A stretch of 64,000 bases of DNA, taken from contig JAGXKN010000001.1 in NCBI GenBank assembly GCA_018335195.1, forward strand, positions 62,001 to 126,000, read 5' to 3'. Origin of the DNA: Desulfobacterales bacterium (lineage in GTDB: Bacteria; Desulfobacterota; Desulfobacteria; Desulfobacterales; Desulfosalsimonadaceae). The position numbers and the translations under genes were made by a program. A model generated the notes under the pieces. The model was not told the DNA's origin, did no database searches, and saw nothing but the letters and a program-made list of their open reading frames with translations. Shown one piece after another: positions 1-9,138 of this stretch (its first letter is position 1; each line of letters begins with the position of its first letter).

Positions 1-105
1 CAACTGAGCGCAGGGGCGGACGTGGCGGAAATGGCCCGCGCCTGGCAGCCGGGAGTGCAGAAATACCTCCGGGAAGTCCGGCGGTTTTACCTTTATGAAA
101 AATAA
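1..105 (+). CDS. C-terminal fragment of a protein truncated by the window edge; resembles the end of DUF1343 / NamZ-like exo-N-acetylmuramidases
   Basis: Frame 1 is open from base 1 to the TAA at 103-105; translation QLSAGADVAEMARAWQPGVQKYLREVRRFYLYEK resembles the typical DUF1343 C-terminus (G..v.em...W...l..F...R.YLLY). Confidence 0.4.
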   Translation, partial: QLSAGADVAEMARAWQPGVQKYLREVRRFYLYEK

Positions 106-140
106 AAACGTCTTTACGTGGCCAAGCAAGAGAGGCAGTT

Positions 141-833
141 ATGAGTCAAAACGAAGTGCCCGGCTGGAAGCGGATGCGGTTTAAGGGCAACAAGGTCTGG
201 ATGGAACTCGATGATTCGGGACGCCCGGCTGTTGCCGACAAAAAAGTACGGATCAAATACCAGCTGGATCAGTCCCATGAATACCGGGTGAGCCCGAAAA
301 GCCTCACCGAGCTGGACCAGGAGCCGCAGGAAAACCGGAAAAAAAAGCCCCGGACCGGATCCGCAAAGCCGGCCGGAAAGACCCGAGGGCCCGATGCCCG
401 AAAGGAGGAAACGACCGCCGGCCGGAATGCGGTGGTCATCTATACCGACGGCGCCGCATCAGGCAACCCAGGCCCTTCCGGCATCGGCGCAGTGCTGCGC
501 TACGGCGGGAAGACAAAGGAGATCTCGAAATACATCGGGATCGCCACCAACAATGTCGCCGAGCTCGAGGCGGTGCGGGCCGCGCTATCCGCGTTAAAAA
601 GAAAGGACTTGCCGGTCCGGCTCTACACGGACAGCAGTTATGTCCACGGTCTGCTCGTGCTGGGCTGGCAGGCGAAAAAAAATCCGGAGCTGGTCGAAAA
701 AGTCCGAGACCTGGTAAGGCAGTTCAAAGACATTGAAATTGTCAAGGTCCGGGGGCATGACGGGATTGCCGACAATGAGCAGGCAGATTTTCTGGCCACC
801 TCTGCCATCAAAAATCAGGCGGGCGGAAAATGA
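141..833 (+). CDS. rnhA: RNase HI-family ribonuclease with extra N-terminal domain
   Basis: VVIYTDGAASGNPGPSGIGAVL, NNVAELEAVRAAL, LYTDSSYV and VRGHDGIADNEQADFLA motifs. Confidence 0.88.
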   Translation: MSQNEVPGWKRMRFKGNKVWMELDDSGRPAVADKKVRIKYQLDQSHEYRVSPKSLTELDQEPQENRKKKPRTGSAKPAGKTRGPDARKEETTAGRNAVVIYTDGAASGNPGPSGIGAVLRYGGKTKEISKYIGIATNNVAELEAVRAALSALKRKDLPVRLYTDSSYVHGLLVLGWQAKKNPELVEKVRDLVRQFKDIEIVKVRGHDGIADNEQADFLATSAIKNQAGGK

Positions 834-903
834 AAAAAACCCCGCAAACGCAAGGCGCGCGGGGCTTGATCGCAAAAGGCGCTTATTCATCAGCAAAAAC
901 CGA

Positions 904-1197
904 TTACTTTTCCTCTTTGAGCTGCTCGATCTCTTTTTTCAGTTCTTCATTTTCCTTGCGGTACTTTTCCGCGTCGCTTTCCGCAGGTGTGGACTCGGCA
1001 ACACCCGGTTCCACGCCGCTTTCTTTCTGCCAAGTATCCTTGAGCTCGTCAAACCCCAGGTAAAGGGCCAGGCAGCCGCCGAGAAGCAGCATCACGGGAA
1101 TGGCGCCAGCCAGAAGCGTCAAAAAGTCGTCAAACCAGACTGCCAAACCGATCACACCGATCACGGCCGCGACCGCACCGCCAATTAAAGTCTTCAT
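904..1197 (-). CDS. Small membrane protein with C-terminal coiled coil, function unknown
   Basis: 97-aa ORF, two hydrophobic segments followed by an EKYRKENEELKKEIEQLKEEK coiled coil; GGAGG-like purine-rich sequence upstream. Confidence 0.65.
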   Translation of the reverse strand: MKTLIGGAVAAVIGVIGLAVWFDDFLTLLAGAIPVMLLLGGCLALYLGFDELKDTWQKESGVEPGVAESTPAESDAEKYRKENEELKKEIEQLKEEK

Positions 1198-1502
1198 AAC
1201 CCTACTTCCTCCTTTTTTTTAAAAAATTCATGACCGCATCACAATATCGATTCGCCCGATTGGCAGGACATTGCAGGAAAACATCAATCCCTCTACCACA
1301 GACGATTCCGCGAAGCAAGCAAAAACCCCGCAGCACCCCGGAGACCTGATACCACATGGCATACCTGCTGTCTCGACTCCGGTTTCGCGCTTGAAAACCC
1401 GTTCATAACCTGTTATTTATGCGAAATCACCAAAACTTTTTCACGGTACAAAATATGGTTTGTTCTGCTTTGCTAATACAAATATAAAACGGTAAAATTA
1501 TC

Positions 1503-4142
1503 ATGCCACTGATTCCAGGCAGAATCCGGAAGAACAGGAAACGCCCGAGCGCCGGGGACGCCGGCAAATCCGAAGAGCAGCCCTTTTTCTGCTATCTTCC
1601 GCCGCAGACGGGATTGCTGGCCGGACTCATCCGCACCGTACTGTTCATGCGCCCGAAAATCGATCCGGACCTGCAAAAAACCTTAAAAGAACTCAAAAGC
1701 TCCGGCGTTATTGTTTTTGTCAACAAGTACCGAAGCCAATTCGATTATTTCTTTTACCACCTCCGATTCCGGCACCAGGGCCTGCCCCACCCGGCCCTGG
1801 GATTTGATTACCGGACGTTTTTCTGGCAGCCCTCAAAAAGACTGGTCAAAGGGATTTCTTTTTATCTTAAACACCTCCTGAAACATTTTCAACTGCCGGA
1901 TCCTTATCAAAGGCATTATTACCGCGATATGCTGCTGGAAGGCCATTGCGGGCTGGTCTCGCTCATTGAGGAAAAGGGGGTTTACCACCGCCTGGTGGAG
2001 TCAAGGACCGACCCCCTTGAATACCTGATTGACATGCAAAAATCCATTGATACGCCGGTTTACCTGGTCCCGCAGATCATTCTCTACGACACGGCCCCGC
2101 AATCGGCCCGGCTGTCCCTTCTGGACATAATCTTCGGCACCCGGGAAAAACCCGGGCGGCTGCGCAGGCTCTTCATGTTAATGACCCGTCCCGGCAAAAT
2201 CCTGGTCGAGTCTCCTGAACCGGTGTGTATCCGGGACTACCTGGAAAGCCGGGATCTGGGCGACATGGACCAGGCCCAGCAGGCCATGTCCCTGCGCCGC
2301 TACCTTGTGGACCAGATCAACCGGCACCGGCAGTCCATTACCGGCCCCGTTCTAAAATCCCGCGTTGAAATCATGCAGGAAGTGATCACCAGCCGGGAAA
2401 CGCAGCAAGCTATCATCGAGTACGCCCGGGAACAGGAGGTTTCCATCCACTTGGCCCAGAAGGAGGCTGGCAAACTTCTCGACGAAATTGCAGCCAATTA
2501 CAACCTGAAGGTCATTCGGATATTTGACATTTCGCTGCGCTGGATCCTCCGGGCCATGTTTGATGGAATGGTGGTGGACTACGAGGGCTTAAACCGGATC
2601 CGGCAAGCCTCCAAAAAAGGCCCCCTGCTGCTGGTGCCCTGCCATAAGAGCCATCTGGATTACCTGATCATCTCCTTTGTCTTTTTCCACAACAACCTGC
2701 CCTGCCCGCACATTGCCGCGGGCAGAAATCTTTCTTTCTGGCCGATAGGCCCGCTTTTCCGCGGGGGCGGCGCCTTTTTCATCCGGCGCACCTTCAAGGG
2801 TGATCCCCTGTATCCCAAGGTGTTTTCCGCCTACCTGCACAAGATCCTGGAAGAGGGCTTTCACGTGGAGTTTTTCCCGGAAGGTGGCAGAAGCCGCACC
2901 GGCAAGCTGCTGACACCCAAGATCGGCTTTTTGTCCCTTGTGGTGGATGCCTTTATGAAAAGCAATTGGGAAGACATGCAGTTTGTCCCCATTTACATCG
3001 GCTATGACCGGGTACTAGAGGAAAAGGCATACGTCCACGAGATGGAAGGCGGGAAAAAGAGCCCGGAAAATATCGGCGGCGTGCTCAGGGCGCGCAAATT
3101 TTTAAAGAAAAAATACGGCAAGATCTATATCAACTTCCATGAGCCCTTTTCCATGAAGGCGCACTTCGGAGCGGATCAAACCGATTATCCCCGGCTTGCC
3201 CGCGAAAAACAAAAAGAACAACTCTATGATTTCGGCAAAAAAATCATCAGCGCCATTAACAACGAATCCGTGGTCACGCCGCACGGGGTGGTTTCCGCAG
3301 CCATCCTCAACTGCTCGCAAAAACGCATCTATTACAGGCAATTGATCGCCAATGCGGAAACGTACATGCATTACCTGCTTTACCAGAACATCAAGCTCAC
3401 CGATACCCTGTACATGGACCGCCACGGCGCATTTGACAGCGTGCTCGACACGCTGGTATCAAACAAGGTGCTCGAAAAGGCCGCCTCGAGCAGCCTGAAC
3501 GATGCCCCGGCAAATCCCATTTTCAAGATCCAGGAAAACCGGCGGCCCAACCTGGAATACTACAAGAACAACGGGGTGATCCACTTTATCCCGGCGGCAT
3601 ATACGGCGCTTTCCGTGCTGGCCCTGGATTCCTTTCAGTTTACAGTGGCAAGCACCTATCCCCATTACGAATTTTTGAAGGAATTCTTTGCCGCAGAATT
3701 TATTTTCGATCCGGGCGATTCCACGGAAAACGCGGTGGCAAACAACCTGAACGCCTTTATCGACGATGCCATCCTCACCCCGCATCCCGACATGGCAGAC
3801 ACCTATAATCTGACCTCTGCGGGTTACCGGAAGCTAAACCTGTTTGCCGGGTTTTTAACCCCTTATTTCGAATCCTACTGGGTGGTGCTCAACTTCTACA
3901 GGCGATACGTCCGAAAGTCCATACTGGATTTCAAGGACTACACCCGAAAGATCCAGGGCTTGGGAAACCGCATGCACAGGCGCAATGAAATCCTCCGCAA
4001 GGAAGCCCTGTCCAAGATGAACTATAAAAACGCCGTGAACTGCTTTGTGGAAAACGGGCTGACCAACCCGGAAAAGGACAAGGAACTGCTGGAAGCCTAT
4101 GTGGAAAACGTGCAGTTTTACCGGCGCTATCTGCCAACCTAA
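1503..4142 (+). CDS. plsB: Glycerol-3-phosphate acyltransferase, PlsB-like
   Basis: 879 aa; acyltransferase motifs VPCHKSHLDYLI and FFPEGGRSRTGKLL. Confidence 0.88.
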   Translation: MPLIPGRIRKNRKRPSAGDAGKSEEQPFFCYLPPQTGLLAGLIRTVLFMRPKIDPDLQKTLKELKSSGVIVFVNKYRSQFDYFFYHLRFRHQGLPHPALGFDYRTFFWQPSKRLVKGISFYLKHLLKHFQLPDPYQRHYYRDMLLEGHCGLVSLIEEKGVYHRLVESRTDPLEYLIDMQKSIDTPVYLVPQIILYDTAPQSARLSLLDIIFGTREKPGRLRRLFMLMTRPGKILVESPEPVCIRDYLESRDLGDMDQAQQAMSLRRYLVDQINRHRQSITGPVLKSRVEIMQEVITSRETQQAIIEYAREQEVSIHLAQKEAGKLLDEIAANYNLKVIRIFDISLRWILRAMFDGMVVDYEGLNRIRQASKKGPLLLVPCHKSHLDYLIISFVFFHNNLPCPHIAAGRNLSFWPIGPLFRGGGAFFIRRTFKGDPLYPKVFSAYLHKILEEGFHVEFFPEGGRSRTGKLLTPKIGFLSLVVDAFMKSNWEDMQFVPIYIGYDRVLEEKAYVHEMEGGKKSPENIGGVLRARKFLKKKYGKIYINFHEPFSMKAHFGADQTDYPRLAREKQKEQLYDFGKKIISAINNESVVTPHGVVSAAILNCSQKRIYYRQLIANAETYMHYLLYQNIKLTDTLYMDRHGAFDSVLDTLVSNKVLEKAASSSLNDAPANPIFKIQENRRPNLEYYKNNGVIHFIPAAYTALSVLALDSFQFTVASTYPHYEFLKEFFAAEFIFDPGDSTENAVANNLNAFIDDAILTPHPDMADTYNLTSAGYRKLNLFAGFLTPYFESYWVVLNFYRRYVRKSILDFKDYTRKIQGLGNRMHRRNEILRKEALSKMNYKNAVNCFVENGLTNPEKDKELLEAYVENVQFYRRYLPT

Positions 4143-5888
4143 ATGCGCTCCGGATCCATGCCGCCTGATTCGATAAAAGCGCTGGTATTGGCCGCGGGCT
4201 TGGGCGCCCGCCTACGGCCCTATTCGCAGAAGGTGCCCAAGCCGCTTTTTCCGGTTGCCGGCCGGCCGATCATGGACATCATTATCAGCCGGCTCATTGA
4301 CGCCGGGATATCCGCCATCGGGGTTAACACCCATCATCTGAGCGATCAGATGGAGGCCTTTCTTTTATCCCGCAGTTATCCAGTGCCCGTGATCCACCGG
4401 CATGAAACGCAACTGCTGGGCACCGGCGGGGCCATCCGGAATTTTGCGGATTTCCTGGGAAGTGACCGGCCCTTTGTTGTCATCAACAGCGATGTTCTCA
4501 CCGACATCTCCATTTCCGGCATAATTTCTCAGCACATGGCCGATTGCTGTGCCGCCACCCTGGCTGTGGTGGACCGCCCGGAATTCAACTCGGTATCCAT
4601 TGCCCCGAACGAAAGAATCACCGGCTTTGCCGGCAATCCGGCCGGAAATGAAAAGTGCCTGACTTTTACCGGCATCCAGGTGATCGATCCGGTGATTTTC
4701 GACTACCTTCCGGCTGCCGGCTTTGCCGGCAGCATTGAGGCCTTTTGCGCCATGATTCAAGACGGCCTGGAAATCCGGGCATATGAAACCTCGGAACAAT
4801 ACTGGAACGACCTGGGCACACCGGAAAGATACCGGCGGGCGGTAATCGACACCATCGGCCCCGAGGCGTTTGCCCGGGCATTCGGCCGGCCGCCTGAATC
4901 AGACATCGACTGCACGCCCCTGGCAGGGGACGGATCGGATCGCAAATGGCTACGAGCCCGCAGCAAAGAGCGGAGCCTTGTGATCGCGGACCACGGCATC
5001 CAGACAGAAGCGCAGACAACGGAATTCGATGCATTTGTGGCCATCGGAAGCCACCTGCATCAAAAAGGCCTGGCAGTGCCGGCGATTTATATGCATGACC
5101 GGTTTTCCGGGCTGGTCTTCCTGGATGATCTTGGAGATACCCTGCTGCAGTCGGCTATTCTGGCCGAAACCGACCCGGCGGAAATTGAAAACCATTACCA
5201 TGCGGTTATCAACAGCCTGCTGGAAATAAGCACCGCCGGGGCCGAAGGTTTTGACCCGGCCTGGGGTTATCAGGAGCCGGTCTATAGCCGGCAGACCATT
5301 ATCGAAAAAGAGGGGCTGTATTTTGTCCGGACGTTTCTGCAGAAATGGCTCGGCATGGAAAACGTGTTCGAGTCAAAGCTGGTCTCCGAGTTTGACCGGC
5401 TGGCCGATGTGATTGAAACCCACGGCGCCGCCGGCTTCATGCACCGGGACATGCAGTCGCGCAACATCATGGCGGCAGCAGACGGCTATTATTTCATTGA
5501 CTTCCAGGGCGGCCGCCGGGGTCCGATCCAGTATGACCTGGCCTCGCTGATCACGGATCCGTACGTGGATTTGAGACCGCAAACGCGCCAAAACCTGCTT
5601 GCATATGCCGCAGACCGGCTGGCCCCAAAAATCGGGATCGACAGGACCGCCTTTTACAAAGGGTACCATTATTGCGCCATTGCCAGGAACCTGCAGGCCC
5701 TGGGCGCTTTCGGCCATCTGTCCGGAGCCGGGCGGAAACCGCAGTTTGCCGCCTATATGCAGCCGGCCTTAAACAATCTTTCTGCTCTGCTGGCATCGGC
5801 CGAAGACCCCGCCCTGCCCTGGCTGGCCGAAACCGTGGCCCGGGCCCGCGATCGGCTCGGGGCGAATTTCCGGCAAAATCCCCGGTAA
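4143..5888 (+). CDS. Bifunctional fusion: N-terminal sugar-1-phosphate nucleotidyltransferase (MurU-like) and C-terminal aminoglycoside-phosphotransferase-fold sugar kinase (AmgK-like)
   Basis: N-term KALVLAAGLGARLRPYSQKVPKPLFPVAGRPI; C-term kinase GFMHRDMQSRNIM and YFIDFQGGRRGPIQYDLASLITDPYV; single uninterrupted 581-aa ORF. Confidence 0.85.
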   Translation: MRSGSMPPDSIKALVLAAGLGARLRPYSQKVPKPLFPVAGRPIMDIIISRLIDAGISAIGVNTHHLSDQMEAFLLSRSYPVPVIHRHETQLLGTGGAIRNFADFLGSDRPFVVINSDVLTDISISGIISQHMADCCAATLAVVDRPEFNSVSIAPNERITGFAGNPAGNEKCLTFTGIQVIDPVIFDYLPAAGFAGSIEAFCAMIQDGLEIRAYETSEQYWNDLGTPERYRRAVIDTIGPEAFARAFGRPPESDIDCTPLAGDGSDRKWLRARSKERSLVIADHGIQTEAQTTEFDAFVAIGSHLHQKGLAVPAIYMHDRFSGLVFLDDLGDTLLQSAILAETDPAEIENHYHAVINSLLEISTAGAEGFDPAWGYQEPVYSRQTIIEKEGLYFVRTFLQKWLGMENVFESKLVSEFDRLADVIETHGAAGFMHRDMQSRNIMAAADGYYFIDFQGGRRGPIQYDLASLITDPYVDLRPQTRQNLLAYAADRLAPKIGIDRTAFYKGYHYCAIARNLQALGAFGHLSGAGRKPQFAAYMQPALNNLSALLASAEDPALPWLAETVARARDRLGANFRQNPR

Positions 5889-5910
5889 TCGAACACCCGG
5901 GCCGGATAAA

Positions 5911-6010
5911 ACCACGAAGCCCGCGAAGGGCAACACGAAGTCCTCGAAGTTACAATAAATATAAAAACAACGCTTTTATGCGCTTCAGGATCCTTCGTGT
6001 TCTTCGTGTT
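5911..6010. repeat. Inverted-repeat element built of CACGAAG / CTTCGTG units
   Basis: accacgaagcccgcgaagggcaacacgaagtcctcgaag ... ccttcgtgttcttcgtgtt. Confidence 0.6.
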
Positions 6011-6400
6011 AAAAAGAAAACCTTATGGTGCAGATGATTCCGAGGGGATTGATCACTCTTGACTTGCCGAGCCTTTTGTTCCAGAAATAAAAAATGACGG
6101 TTTCGTAAAAAGCTGCTTAACCCGTTAGGGCGATATTTTTGCAACAAAGGAAATCCGTAAGCGCCTTGGCTGATCGGCGGCGCGTAAAAGGAGTTTCCTC
6201 GCTCCAGGAGCCTCTTCGAGCCTCGATTTCCGCTCGGAAACCCGCTTTTCCGCACCGCCGTCAGGGCAACGAAGTGCAATTTCGCAAGAGCGCAAAAAAA
6301 GGATTTCCCTGGAAGTCTAAAAAATGTTCTGCCGGCCAAGCAATGAAAATATAACATTTTGATTTTACTTAAACACTTAATCACTTAAAACTTAACACTA

Positions 6401-6424
6401 CCTGTAAAAAAGACTTTTTACAGG
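6401..6424. promoter_or_regulatory. Perfect 10-bp hairpin upstream of dapB
   Basis: cctgtaaaaa-agac-tttttacagg. Confidence 0.5.
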
Positions 6425-6491
6425 CTTATCAAAAATGCGGGAACAAACATCCGCATCAAACTTCGAACCAATACAGCAAGGACAAAATACC

Positions 6492-7322
6492 ATGGCACCC
6501 ATACAGATCATGATCAACGGCCTGCCGGGCAACGTGGCCAACGCGCTGGCTGAACACGCAATCGCGGACAGCCGCTTTACACTGATTGAATATTCCCTTA
6601 CCGGACCGGAGATCACGGAAACCGAGCACCGCGTCAAGGACCGGGCCATCCGGCTGGTGGGCCCGCAAACGCGGCAGGAAGTCATCCGCTCGATTAAGGA
6701 GACCGCGGACGAATTCGTGGTCGTAGATTTTACCCACCCCAGTGCCGTAAACGACAATGCCCGATTCTACTGTGACCATCGCATCCCTTTTGTCATGGGC
6801 ACCACCGGCGGCAACCGGGACCTGCTCTATGAAACCATCCAAAACGCGGATATCTGCGCGGTGATCGCACCCAACATGGCCAAGCAGATCGTGGGGTTCC
6901 AGGCCATGATGGAATATGCCGCGGAAAACTTTCCCGGCCTGTTTGCCGGCTACACCCTCACCATCGAGGAAAGCCACCAGCAGCACAAGGCGGATACCAG
7001 CGGCACAGCCAAGGCCATGGTGAACTATTTCAACAAGCTGGGCGTGAATTTCAAAAAAGAAGACATCATCCAGGTCCGGGATCCGGAAGAGCAGAAAAAC
7101 CGCCTAGGCGTGCCCGAGCAATACCTGTCCGGCCACGGATGGCACACCTATACCCTGATCTCCCCGGATAACACCGTGACCTTCCGGTTTACCCACAACA
7201 TCAACGGCCGGGACATCTATGCCCAGGGGACATTTGACGCGGTAAACTTCCTGACCGAAAAGATGGACCAAGGCGCGCGCGGACAGGTTTACTCCATGAT
7301 CGACGTGCTCAAGGGTGAATAG
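6492..7322 (+). CDS. dapB: 4-hydroxy-tetrahydrodipicolinate reductase
   Basis: IQIMINGLPGNVANALAEHA, VVDFTHPSAVNDN, VMGTTGGNRD, IAPNMAKQIV, IEESHQQHKADTSGTAKA; ORF track starts at 6435, but ATG 6492 has an AAGGA upstream. Confidence 0.85.
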   Translation: MAPIQIMINGLPGNVANALAEHAIADSRFTLIEYSLTGPEITETEHRVKDRAIRLVGPQTRQEVIRSIKETADEFVVVDFTHPSAVNDNARFYCDHRIPFVMGTTGGNRDLLYETIQNADICAVIAPNMAKQIVGFQAMMEYAAENFPGLFAGYTLTIEESHQQHKADTSGTAKAMVNYFNKLGVNFKKEDIIQVRDPEEQKNRLGVPEQYLSGHGWHTYTLISPDNTVTFRFTHNINGRDIYAQGTFDAVNFLTEKMDQGARGQVYSMIDVLKGE

Positions 7323-7326
7323 ATCC

Positions 7327-9138
7327 ATGAAAAAATCATCCTTCTTCCCCTGGGCAGCCGCTCTGGTGCTTCTAGGGGCTGCGCTCCTGCTGTCCGGATT
7401 GGCCGGTATCTGCGCGGCCGAACAGTTCCCGAAAAGCACATGGGAGGACCGCCCGGATCCCCTGGCCAGTCCGCAGGCGCAAAAAGGCGGGGTAATCTCC
7501 GTTTTCGGCGGGCAATACCCCAAGAGCATGAACTACTATCTGGACAACAATATGCTTTCTGCCGAAATATTCGGGACCATGTTTGAAAGCCTGCTGTCCA
7601 TACACCCGATTACCCTGGAATACCAGCCGGCCATTGCAGACAGGTGGGAAATTTCCGAAGACAAGAAAACCTTTACCTTTCATATTGACAAGGACGCGCA
7701 CTGGAGCGACGGCAGGCCCGTTACCGCCCGGGATGTGGCCTGGACCTATGAGGCGATCATGGATCCCAAGCACATGACCGGTCCGCACAAGGTCAGCCTG
7801 GAACGATTCAAGCCGCCCGAGGTCATTGACAGGCGCACCATCCGCTTTATCGCAAAATCGGTGCACTGGAAAAACCTGCTGACCCTGGGCGGGCTAAACA
7901 TCATGGCAAAGCACGCCTATGCGGAAAAGGATTTCAACAAAATCAACTTTTCCTTCCCGGTGATCTCAGGTCCCTACAGGCCCGGAGAAATGCAGGAAGG
8001 CCGGCTGATCCGGATGAAGCGGCGAAAAAACTGGTGGCAGGGCGATTTTGCCGGAAACCGCAACAAGTACAACTTTGACACCATTACCTTCAAGTTCTAC
8101 GCGGAGCGGGAAAACGCGTTTGAAGCCTTTAAAAAGGGCAAAATCGATTTGTTCCCGGTCTACACCTCCCGGATCTGGGTCAAGGAAACCAACGGGGATG
8201 CGTTTTTCAAAAACCACATTCTCCGCCGGAAAATCCACAACCACAACCCGGTGGGGTTCCAGGGCTTTGCCATGAACATGCGGCGCGCGCCGTTTGACGA
8301 CGTGCGGGTGAGAAAGGCAATGGCCCTGCTGCTGGACCGGCAGGAGATGAACCGCACCCTGATGTACAACCAGTACTTTCTGCACCGCTCTTATTATGAG
8401 GACCTCTACACCAGGGACAATCCCTGCCCCAACCCCGTAATTGAAATGGACAAGGAGGCCGCGCGCAAACTGCTGGATGCAGCCGGCTGGCAAGTCAACC
8501 CCGAAACCGGGTTCCGGGAGAAAGAAGGACGCGAGCTGAAGGTGCATTTTCTCACGCGCAACGCTTCTTCCGAGAAATTTCTGTCCATATACGCCGAGGA
8601 CCTCAAGGACGCGGGTATCAAGCTGGTCATTGACAAAAAAGACTGGGCCGCCTGGGCCCGAGACATGGACGAGTTCAACTTTCAGATGACATGGGCGGCC
8701 TGGGGGGCTTCCATGTTCAAGGATCCGGAGGGCATGTGGTTCTCAGAGGAAGCCGACCGCAAGAGCGGGTCCAATATCACGGGTTTTAAGAACGAAGCGG
8801 TGGACCGGCTGATTGAAAAGCAGAAATCCATTTTTTCCGTAGAAAAGCGAAACGAGATCTGCCGTCAGATCGATCAGATCGTGTTTGACGACTTTCCCTA
8901 CGTGCTGCTTTGGAACATCGACTACACGCGGCTTTTGTACTGGAACAAGTTCGGCACGCCCGAAACGGTACTTTCCAAGTACGGCGATGAAATGAGCGCG
9001 CTGTGGTATTGGTGGTGGGATCCAGATGCCGCGGCCATCCTGTCGGATGCGGTCAAGCACGGGTTTTCCCTGCCCCCGGCAGAGCCTTCGGTTCACTTTG
9101 ACGAGGTGTTTTCCACTGCCGAGCGCACCAGCCCGTAA
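7327..9138 (+). CDS. Family 5 extracellular solute-binding protein (peptide-type ABC transporter)
   Basis: Signal peptide; WEISEDKKTFTFHIDKDAHWSDGRPVTARDVAWTYEAI typical of SBP_bac_5. Confidence 0.88.
   Translation: MKKSSFFPWAAALVLLGAALLLSGLAGICAAEQFPKSTWEDRPDPLASPQAQKGGVISVFGGQYPKSMNYYLDNNMLSAEIFGTMFESLLSIHPITLEYQPAIADRWEISEDKKTFTFHIDKDAHWSDGRPVTARDVAWTYEAIMDPKHMTGPHKVSLERFKPPEVIDRRTIRFIAKSVHWKNLLTLGGLNIMAKHAYAEKDFNKINFSFPVISGPYRPGEMQEGRLIRMKRRKNWWQGDFAGNRNKYNFDTITFKFYAERENAFEAFKKGKIDLFPVYTSRIWVKETNGDAFFKNHILRRKIHNHNPVGFQGFAMNMRRAPFDDVRVRKAMALLLDRQEMNRTLMYNQYFLHRSYYEDLYTRDNPCPNPVIEMDKEAARKLLDAAGWQVNPETGFREKEGRELKVHFLTRNASSEKFLSIYAEDLKDAGIKLVIDKKDWAAWARDMDEFNFQMTWAAWGASMFKDPEGMWFSEEADRKSGSNITGFKNEAVDRLIEKQKSIFSVEKRNEICRQIDQIVFDDFPYVLLWNIDYTRLLYWNKFGTPETVLSKYGDEMSALWYWWWDPDAAAILSDAVKHGFSLPPAEPSVHFDEVFSTAERTSP

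Noticed and set aside
5950-6384. 144-aa minus-strand ORF in the gap before dapB
   Set aside because: Spans repeat sequence, no motif, no clear ribosome-binding site.
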